From Halocynthiibacter sp. SDUM655004 (GTDB lineage: Bacteria > Pseudomonadota > Alphaproteobacteria > Rhodobacterales > Rhodobacteraceae): 53,455 nucleotides of DNA. Positions 48,875 to 53,455 of this stretch are shown here, in pieces (positions within the stretch are counted from its first letter, which is position 1; every line of letters begins with the position of its first letter). The position numbers were made by a program, and so were the translations under genes. Location of the stretch: contig NZ_JAPDUG010000006.1 in NCBI RefSeq assembly GCF_026015885.1, positions 1 through 53,455 on the forward strand, written 5' to 3'. The notes under the pieces were generated by a model. That model did no database searches. It was not told where the DNA came from and saw nothing but the letters and a program-made list of their open reading frames with translations.

Positions 48875-49567
48875 ATGACAGACAAACCGATCTTATTCAG
48901 CGGCGAAATGGTTCGCGCTCTACTCGACGGGAGAAAGACCCAAACACGGCGGGTGCTTAAGCCGCAAATCGGTGATCTTGACCAAGTTGGTTATTTTCCT
49001 GACGGCGAGCCAATTGTGATGGACAGCGAAGGTGGTCATCAAAGCCCAATTAGCGGGGTCAAATACGCCGTTGGCGACCGCCTCTGGGTGCGTGAAGCTT
49101 GGAAGGTCGGACCAGCTTATGACGACCTACCGCCGCGCGATTTAAGCGGGGAAGAATGCCTGAAATACATGGCAGACGGTGCCGAGCAAAAATGGGGATG
49201 GGAACACTCGCAGGTATATGGCCGCAACCGTCCATCAATGTTTATGCCCCGTTGGGCCTCACGCCTTACGCTCACCGTTACTGACGTGCGCGTACAGCGC
49301 TTGCAGGACATAAGCGAGAGCGATGCAGAAGCCGAAGGGATTGAACCCTACAGCGGCATAGACCCTTGCTGCACCGGATACCTAAATTATCAAACCCAAA
49401 GCGAAGATGGCTGGTGGCTCCCCCCAGTAAAGAGTTTTCGCACCCTCTGGGACAGCCTGAACGCCAAGCGCGGCTATGGATGGGCCGAAAACCCGTGGGT
49501 AGTCGCCTACACCTTCACGGTTGAGCGCATAAACATCGACGCCCATAGCCCCCGCCCCACGGATTAA
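48875..49567 (+). CDS. ASCH-domain-like phage protein
   Basis: The 230-residue protein has the features of a common phage family with an ASCH/PUA-like fold: PILFSGEMVRALLDGRKTQT (5-24), RRVLKPQ, VGDRLWVREAWKV (about 69-81), RLTLTVTDVRVQRLQDIS and NPWVVAYTFTVER. ASCH folds bind RNA or modified bases; the molecular role in phages is unknown. Repeats flank the gene, and its last codons lie in the right repeat. Confidence 0.75.
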   Translation: MTDKPILFSGEMVRALLDGRKTQTRRVLKPQIGDLDQVGYFPDGEPIVMDSEGGHQSPISGVKYAVGDRLWVREAWKVGPAYDDLPPRDLSGEECLKYMADGAEQKWGWEHSQVYGRNRPSMFMPRWASRLTLTVTDVRVQRLQDISESDAEAEGIEPYSGIDPCCTGYLNYQTQSEDGWWLPPVKSFRTLWDSLNAKRGYGWAENPWVVAYTFTVERINIDAHSPRPTD

Positions 49568-49570
49568 GGA
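49544..49570 (+). repeat. 27-bp direct repeat, right copy, after ASCH-like gene
   Basis: Perfect copy of 48841..48867. It contains the last codons and stop of the ASCH-like gene and the ribosome binding site of the next gene. Recombination between the copies would remove the gene and leave one intact repeat and ribosome binding site. Confidence 0.85.
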
Positions 49571-49577
49571 GAGAGAT

Positions 49578-49829
49578 ATGCACAAGTCAAGAACGGAGAA
49601 CCCCATGCCTGACTTTGAAGTAGGGAAAACCTACGAAATTTCCCACAGCCGAAAGGGAAAGTTCGTGGCGAAAATAGTATCCGTCGAAACCCCGTGGGTT
49701 CACTGTCGGATTGTGTGCGGCGACGCGAAAATGCTGTCTCCGTTGACCCGCAATAAGGGCGCAGGAGATAGCTTAGTTTTCCGAGACAGTCTTACGCAAA
49801 TCATCCGCGAAATCGAAACGCCCACCTAA
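49578..49829 (+). CDS. Small basic protein, unknown
   Basis: The 83-residue protein starts at an ATG after AAGGAGAGAG. An internal ATG at 49605, also with a GGAG sequence, begins MPDFEVGKTYEIS and could be used. The body is beta-like (GKFVAKIVSVETPWVHCRIV), suggesting a small SH3- or OB-like barrel. Function unknown. Confidence 0.6.
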   Translation: MHKSRTENPMPDFEVGKTYEISHSRKGKFVAKIVSVETPWVHCRIVCGDAKMLSPLTRNKGAGDSLVFRDSLTQIIREIETPT

Positions 49830-49841
49830 ACGGAGAATCCC

Positions 49842-49910
49842 ATGCCCCGCAAGAACAGCCGCCCCGCAGCCCTGCAAAAAGCCAGAGGAGAGAGTGATGG
49901 AAAGATTTGA
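49842..49910 (+). CDS. Possible 22-residue peptide gene
   Basis: An ATG follows the ribosome-binding sequence CGGAGAATCCC and opens a 22-codon basic frame (MPRKNSRPAALQKARGE at the start). It ends inside the next gene. The same ribosome-binding context (ACGGAGAACCCC ATGCC) occurs inside the preceding gene, so this could be a remnant of a cut-down cassette. Reality is uncertain. Confidence 0.3.
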   Translation: MPRKNSRPAALQKARGESDGKI

Positions 49911-50226
49911 ACGCCTAGCCGCCCGACATGCAGAGTGGAGCCAAGCAACCTTTGGTGCTGACAATGAGCGCGACTACACCGGCCCACTCAACCATCTTGA
50001 AAAAGAGATTGGTGAGATACGCCTAGCACCGGCTGACGGGTCAGAATGGGCGGATGCTTTCCTGCTGTTACTGGATGCTGCTCGTCGTGCAGGCTTTTCC
50101 GCAACTGACCTACTGCAAGAGGCTGAGGATAAACTGGTCATCAACATAAAGCGCAAATGGCAGGAGCCGAATGAAGACGGGTCTGTCGAGCATGTGCGTA
50201 ATGAGGAGAAAAGTGATGCAATTTAA
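49897..50226 (+). CDS. DUF550/MazZ-like dATP/dGTP diphosphohydrolase
   Basis: The 109-residue protein fits the DUF550 N-terminal domain: HAEWSQATFGADNERDYTGP (11-30), LNHLEKEIGEI with Glu35, Glu37 and Glu40, then WADAFLLLLDAARRAG with Asp53. This spacing of acidic residues matches the MazG-like metal site. MazZ hydrolyses dATP/dGTP in phages with 2-aminoadenine DNA, but relatives occur in many ordinary phages, and no PurZ is present here. Altering nucleotide pools or removing a defence signal are possible roles. A GTG one codon upstream is an alternative start. Confidence 0.8.
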   Translation: MERFERLAARHAEWSQATFGADNERDYTGPLNHLEKEIGEIRLAPADGSEWADAFLLLLDAARRAGFSATDLLQEAEDKLVINIKRKWQEPNEDGSVEHVRNEEKSDAI

Positions 50227-50497
50227 CTTCCCAGAAGGCCGTAAACCTCAAGGACCAATCCCCGTCGAGGAGGGGAACGTATACAAGTCCAAGAACACGC
50301 ACAAAACTGTTGCTTGGGTGGTTCTTAGTGTCGTTGGAAGAGCTGCGCACTTGGTAGGTATAGACGCCGAAGGTCAGATCACCTCAACCCAAAGCTATAA
50401 TCTCCACGCCCTAGAAAACCGCGCCCTGTTTGGGCGTGTGGACTTGAGTGCCTTGGAGTTTGACATCGTGCCAGCAGAGGAGCCAACCCATGAGTGA
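50216..50497 (+). CDS. Unknown early protein
   Basis: From the ATG at 50216 (GAGGAG ribosome binding site) the protein has 93 residues; longer readings overlap the MazZ-like gene. It begins MQFNFPEGRK and has several beta-like segments (TVAWVVLSVVGRAAHLVGI). The function is unknown. It overlaps the next gene by 8 bp. Confidence 0.6.
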   Translation: MQFNFPEGRKPQGPIPVEEGNVYKSKNTHKTVAWVVLSVVGRAAHLVGIDAEGQITSTQSYNLHALENRALFGRVDLSALEFDIVPAEEPTHE

Positions 50498-50705
50498 AGC
50501 CCTAAAGCCCTGCCCATTTTGCGGTTCAACGAACGCCTCGCCAGAGGGGATTGTGCAGTCGAGTAAAGGTCAAATGTTCTGCAACAACTGCGGAGCGTAT
50601 GGGCCACACCCTGCCTACGACGACAGCGGAGCCGACTGGAACACCCGCGCCGACGCCGAAGCCAAAGACGCCGCCCACCGTGAAACGCAGGAGAGTGAAG
50701 CATGA
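50490..50705 (+). CDS. Lar-like restriction alleviation protein
   Basis: From the ATG at 50490 the protein has 71 residues: KPCPFCGS (Cys8/Cys11), FCNNCGAYGP (Cys31/Cys34) and WNTRADAEAKDAA (from 50), the Lar-family core. It should soften type I restriction. Its end, AAHRETQE, is shared with the next protein and is encoded by a 25-bp direct repeat. Confidence 0.8.
   Translation: MSEALKPCPFCGSTNASPEGIVQSSKGQMFCNNCGAYGPHPAYDDSGADWNTRADAEAKDAAHRETQESEA
50669..50693 (+). repeat. 25-bp direct repeat, left copy
   Basis: CGCCGCCCACCGTGAAACGC followed by AGGAG recurs exactly at 51052..51076. Both copies encode the C-terminal AAHRETQE of a protein and supply the ribosome binding site of the next gene. 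The spacing brackets one gene, so it looks like a cassette boundary. Confidence 0.85.
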
Positions 50706-51088
50706 CCGAAGAGCGAGCAAACCCTTGGCCCCGCGAAATATTCATGGGCGAACTTGAGGACAATCACAATGGTTCGGCCTACGCGGTCCTTTCAGAAGCC
50801 GCGACAGTCGCGCGTTGGGAGGGTGACGAAGAACGCGACCGCGATTTTCATAAGTACGTGGATGGCGATATTTTCGACAGCCAAGCGAAGTATTACGCGG
50901 CTCGATTTGAAGCCAAGGACGCCACCATAAAGCAGCTCGTCGAAGCGCTGGAAGGTAGCGTGAACTGGATAGTCGAGGAATTTGAAAGCCGTGACGGTGG
51001 ATTTTGGGATGCGGAGAAAATCACAGAGGTTATTGCCGCCCGAAAAGCCCTCGCCGCCCACCGTGAAACGCAGGAGAAATCGGAATGA
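50702..51088 (+). CDS. Unknown early protein with shared C-terminus
   Basis: The 128-residue protein is acidic and helical (ARFEAKDATIKQLVEALEGS) and ends with the AAHRETQE octapeptide also found in the preceding Lar-like protein. It overlaps both neighbours by 4 bp. No family recognised; a recombining gene end is evident from the 25-bp repeat. Confidence 0.6.
   Translation: MTEERANPWPREIFMGELEDNHNGSAYAVLSEAATVARWEGDEERDRDFHKYVDGDIFDSQAKYYAARFEAKDATIKQLVEALEGSVNWIVEEFESRDGGFWDAEKITEVIAARKALAAHRETQEKSE
51052..51076 (+). repeat. 25-bp direct repeat, right copy
   Basis: Exact copy of 50669..50693, in frame with the end of the preceding gene and giving a CAGGAG ribosome binding site for the gene at 51085. 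Confidence 0.85.
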
Positions 51089-51489
51089 GCGAATTTGGAC
51101 ACAAAGCAATCAAGGGCGTAATTAATGGCCGGCCATTCTTCTCGGACGGATGGGGCGAAGGACCATTTGCAATTCGCGTAAAGGGCAAGCGTTACACGTT
51201 TGAAGATAGCGATTTGTTTGGCCCCGCACTCCTGAATAAAGGCGGGTCTATTTCGGAGCGACAGCCCATAAGCGAGCGACACCCCTTCTGGCTTGGCTAT
51301 GTCATGTGGCGCAAGGGCGGACGAAAAACGCGATGGAAAGGACGTGTTTGCGTCTACGAAAAGGCGTCAGAAGGCACCTATTGGAAGGACGACAAGGGAA
51401 CTCCTCACTTCCTGACCGACCCGCCCGAAGGTTTGGAATATCTCGGATACCGCCGCGTCAATCGCCCAGCAGCAGGAGACACCCAATGA
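51085..51489 (+). CDS. Unknown early protein
   Basis: The 134-residue protein is basic and rich in Gly, Trp and Tyr (WLGYVMWRKGGRKTRWKG) with no known motif. The start follows the CAGGAG sequence of the 25-bp repeat. Probably a small soluble protein of the accessory early region; function unknown. Confidence 0.55.
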   Translation: MSEFGHKAIKGVINGRPFFSDGWGEGPFAIRVKGKRYTFEDSDLFGPALLNKGGSISERQPISERHPFWLGYVMWRKGGRKTRWKGRVCVYEKASEGTYWKDDKGTPHFLTDPPEGLEYLGYRRVNRPAAGDTQ

Positions 51490-51737
51490 CCGATAAATTC
51501 ACACACCCAAATGACGCACCAGAGGGCCACGAATGGCAAACCCGCGATGGTCGGGAGGTTTCGGATATTATGGTCGGTGTTTCAACGTACCGCTACCACA
51601 TTTGGGCCACTATTCAGGGTCAGCCGTGTTGTTTCTCAAAAGAAGGGTATCATGGAGCATTCGAACCTAGCCCGTTGGACCTCATAGACAAGCCCACGAA
51701 GTCCCGCGAGGTGATTGAGGAGCAGGATGATGTTTAA
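51486..51737 (+). CDS. Unknown early protein
   Basis: From the ATG at 51486, overlapping the previous stop, the protein has 83 residues. It begins MTDKFTHPND and contains GHEWQTRDGREVSDIMVGV and YHIWATIQGQPCC, a short beta-rich pattern. Family and function are unknown. Confidence 0.55.
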   Translation: MTDKFTHPNDAPEGHEWQTRDGREVSDIMVGVSTYRYHIWATIQGQPCCFSKEGYHGAFEPSPLDLIDKPTKSREVIEEQDDV

Positions 51738-52101
51738 GAGGCGAGACAAGAAAAATGCACCGGCGCGTGTCGCGGTTTACTATGACGCCTTCACCGCCCC
51801 TCCGCGCTATCGGTACTATCGAAAGAAGCAGATTCTTTACTGGCTTGGCTTTCGGCTTGCGTTGTGGGTGCTACACGCTCCAGAGAACGCGCCGCGCAAA
51901 TACACCTCTTTCCGTTCCGGCCTCCTTTGCCCAATTGAAACGGTCAAAGTGAAGAGGTTGCGAGTATCAGATGAAGACAAAATCAAAAAAGGACTCGCCG
52001 ACATTCGCAGGGTGAACGCCGATCTTCGGGACAAGCTGACCGAAGCGAAGGAAGAAATTGCGGAGCTAAGAAAGTCTATTCAGGAGGGAAGCGATGATTA
52101 A
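51727..52101 (+). CDS. Basic protein with C-terminal coiled coil
   Basis: From the ATG at 51727, after GAGGAGCAGG, the protein has 124 residues. A basic N-terminus (MMFKRRDKKNAPARVAVYYD) and aromatic-rich middle precede a coiled coil at about 78-115 (ADIRRVNADLRDKLTEAKEE). It overlaps both neighbours. Function unknown. Confidence 0.55.
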   Translation: MMFKRRDKKNAPARVAVYYDAFTAPPRYRYYRKKQILYWLGFRLALWVLHAPENAPRKYTSFRSGLLCPIETVKVKRLRVSDEDKIKKGLADIRRVNADLRDKLTEAKEEIAELRKSIQEGSDD

Positions 52102-52450
52102 CTTGTGGTCATTTGATGATCTGTCTCGGAAATTGGGCTTCCCTAAAGACGCTTTGATGAAGATTGCAACGGATAACGGACTCGTTATTAAATGCGGTCG
52201 CACGTCCAAAATCCGAGAAGATGAAATTGAAAGGCTGGTGGAAGTATGCCGCGTGACCCCAAAGGCGCAAGATTGCTTGCCAGAAAACGCAAGGGCCGGA
52301 AGACAACCTACGTTATCCTCGACACAGAGAACGGCAAGAGAGTTGAAATCTCGACCGGCACAAGCAGCCGCGCGGAAGCTGAAACAATCCTCGCGGAATA
52401 TATCAGCCAAAAATTCCGCCCAAGTGGTCCAGTACCGGCAAGCGAAATAA
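52094..52450 (+). CDS. Xis-like DNA-binding protein overlapping integrase
   Basis: The first 50 residues (LWSFDDLSRKLGFPKDALMK, then IKCGRTSKIREDEIERLVEV) fit a small winged helix of the excisionase/AlpA type. The frame continues for 205 bp out of frame inside the integrase gene; that extension is rich in Ala, Arg and Gln and may be a read-through tail. Excisionases direct the integrase to excision, and this is the usual place for one. An overlap this long is uncommon. Confidence 0.6.
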   Translation: MINLWSFDDLSRKLGFPKDALMKIATDNGLVIKCGRTSKIREDEIERLVEVCRVTPKAQDCLPENARAGRQPTLSSTQRTARELKSRPAQAAARKLKQSSRNISAKNSAQVVQYRQAK

Positions 52451-53370
52451 AGATTGGCCATATTCTCGCCATATACGCAGAAGAACACGCGCCACACGTT
52501 GCCGATCCTGCGCGGATTGGCTACGCGCTGGACGCTCTGGATGCGTTTTGGGGGGATTTACACGCCAGCGAGATCAAAGGGCCAACGTGCCGCCGATATG
52601 CCGCGTTTAGAGACAAATCGAACGGCACCATCCGGCGCGAGCTAGGAACCCTGCAAGCAGCCCTGAATTATTGTGCGCGTGAAGGCTATCTGCTAGGCGC
52701 ACCCATCGTAACGCTTCCTGACAAACCACGAGCGAAAGAGGTATGGCTAACGAGAAGCCAGGCCGCGTTGCTTTTGTGGGTTTGCCGCCAGCTTCGGATT
52801 GATGGGCGGCAGCAGCTTCAACGGTTTATTATCGTCAGCCTATACACAGGGACACGTAAAGCAGCAGCTCTAAACCTTTCCATAGACCAGCCGAGCGCAC
52901 ACGCGGGTTGGATCGACACCGAACGCGGTATCATTTACCGCATGGGAACAGGAGAAAGCGCGACCAAGAAACGCCGCTCGGTCGCTCGATGCCCAGAGCG
53001 CTTACTGGCGCACGTCAAGCGATGGAAACGCCTTGGCTCCCGCTTCGTTTGTGAGGACCACACCGGCTTGCGCGTCAAAGAGGTTCGCAAGGGTTGGGCT
53101 AGGGCTATCGAGCTGGCGCAAGCGTACTCAGACGACCACAAACTAGGCATGGATTTCACCGGCGTTACACCCCACACCCTAAAGCACACGGCGATTACTT
53201 GGGCGATGCAATCCGGCGCGAGCAAAGAAGACGCAGCCTCTTTCTTCTCAACGTCTATTCAAACAATAGAATCAACGTACTGGCACCATTCTCCGCACTG
53301 TCAAAGCAGCGTTGTTGATGCAATCGACAAGCGCGTATCGTGGGCGAAACGTGGGCGCGGCGAAAATTGA
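52246..53370 (+). CDS. int: Tyrosine integrase
   Basis: The 374-residue protein has an N-terminal arm-binding region (about 1-60), a core-binding domain (about 65-160) and a catalytic domain (about 165-374) with Arg204 in YTGTRKAA, His310 in TPHTLKHTAITW and Tyr345 in IESTYWHH. The second arginine of the usual HxxR box is a lysine (Lys313), a variant seen in alphaproteobacterial phage integrases. It recombines attP with attB at tRNA-Arg. Its 3' end contains one arm-type repeat. It is the last rightward gene. Confidence 0.93.
   Translation: MPRDPKGARLLARKRKGRKTTYVILDTENGKRVEISTGTSSRAEAETILAEYISQKFRPSGPVPASEIKIGHILAIYAEEHAPHVADPARIGYALDALDAFWGDLHASEIKGPTCRRYAAFRDKSNGTIRRELGTLQAALNYCAREGYLLGAPIVTLPDKPRAKEVWLTRSQAALLLWVCRQLRIDGRQQLQRFIIVSLYTGTRKAAALNLSIDQPSAHAGWIDTERGIIYRMGTGESATKKRRSVARCPERLLAHVKRWKRLGSRFVCEDHTGLRVKEVRKGWARAIELAQAYSDDHKLGMDFTGVTPHTLKHTAITWAMQSGASKEDAASFFSTSIQTIESTYWHHSPHCQSSVVDAIDKRVSWAKRGRGEN
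53335..53356. promoter_or_regulatory. Right integrase arm-type site (candidate)
   Basis: This 22-bp sequence, starting GTATCGTGGGCG, is identical to 96..117 and lies within the last codons of the integrase (encoding VSWAKRGR). It ends 79 bp before the right core. Two GTGGGC hexamers stand 11 bp apart. Placement on both sides of the core suggests arm-type integrase binding. Confidence 0.65.
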
Positions 53371-53405
53371 TCGCCCTAATTATTCGCGTAAACCATTGTA
53401 ATTAT

Positions 53406-53455
53406 TGGCGCACCCGACAGGATTCGAACCTGTGACCTCTGCCTTCGGAGGGCAG
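53406..53455 (-). tRNA. 3' part of tRNA-Arg (anticodon CCG)
   Basis: The last 50 bases, read on the minus strand, give the anticodon arm (CTGCC-CTCCGAA-GGCAG, anticodon CCG), variable loop, T arm (GGTTCGAATCC) and acceptor strand ending with G and encoded CCA. The 5' half lies to the right of the window. The phage supplies the 3' half, so the tRNA stays intact after integration. The gene is partial only because of the window edge. Confidence 0.9.
53436..53455. repeat. Right attachment core (attR side)
   Basis: The 20 bp CCTCTGCCTTCGGAGGGCAG are identical to 1..20 and lie in the tRNA anticodon arm, a symmetric stretch often used as the crossover site by tyrosine integrases. Together with the left copy it defines the prophage ends. 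Confidence 0.92.

Noticed and set aside
53375-53403. TAATTATT direct repeat between integrase and tRNA
   Set aside because: Only 8 bp and AT-rich; may be chance, so not listed as a site.
1-53455. CRISPR arrays, insertion sequences or phage RNA polymerase
   Set aside because: Looked for regular spaced repeats, transposase motifs and polymerase motifs; none were seen.

Overview
The window is a complete temperate phage genome of about 53.4 kb sitting in a bacterial tRNA-Arg(CCG) gene. A 20-bp direct repeat carrying the tRNA anticodon arm bounds it at 1..20 and 53436..53455. The right end carries the whole 3' half of the tRNA (minus strand, CCA encoded), so integration rebuilds the gene. A tyrosine integrase lies beside that end. 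Gene families (GapR/DUF2312, DUF1376 proteins, DnaA domain IV protein, RecT with HNH) and the tRNA suggest an alphaproteobacterial host, probably Rhodobacterales; this is inference, because no host protein-coding gene lies in the window.

Two divergent transcription units leave an immunity region at about 43.0-43.7 kb. A CI-like repressor (43105..43461, +) is flanked on both sides by copies of one operator, TAGGA-N4-TCCTA: two in front of the leftward Cro-like gene and two in front of the rightward operon. The rightward operon (43.7-53.4 kb) holds RecT and HNH recombination genes, small zinc-ribbon and Lar-like restriction-alleviation proteins, an ASCH-like protein, a MazZ/DUF550 nucleotide hydrolase, many unknown small genes in what looks like a shuffled cassette region, and finally an Xis-like gene overlapping the integrase.

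The leftward unit fills the rest. It starts with Cro, a GapR homologue, an MT-A70 adenine methylase, a stand-alone DnaA domain IV protein and DUF1376-type replication proteins (43-38 kb). Packaging and head genes follow (terS, terL, portal, scaffold, major capsid; 38-29.5 kb), with Tad2-like (DUF2829) anti-defence domains embedded between portal and scaffold. Podovirus-like connector and tail genes come next (gp4- and gp10-like proteins, GNAT, an S74-chaperone protein; 28.6-24.5 kb). Then comes one 16-kb gene (7692..23708) for a 5338-residue polyvalent protein with ParB-like, pyrophosphatase-like, JAB, helicase, adenine methylase, zincin and LPD-type domains. The left end holds tail fibre, fibre-assembly, holin, membrane-anchored endolysin, overlapping Rz/Rz1 spanins and fibre or decoration proteins.

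The main points of interest are the giant, probably ejected polyvalent protein; the Tad2 domain fused to another phage domain, with a second degenerate Tad2-like protein nearby; the four-site operator system; a 12-bp sequence repeated before the portal, scaffold and tail-fibre genes; and matched integrase arm-type sites at both prophage ends.
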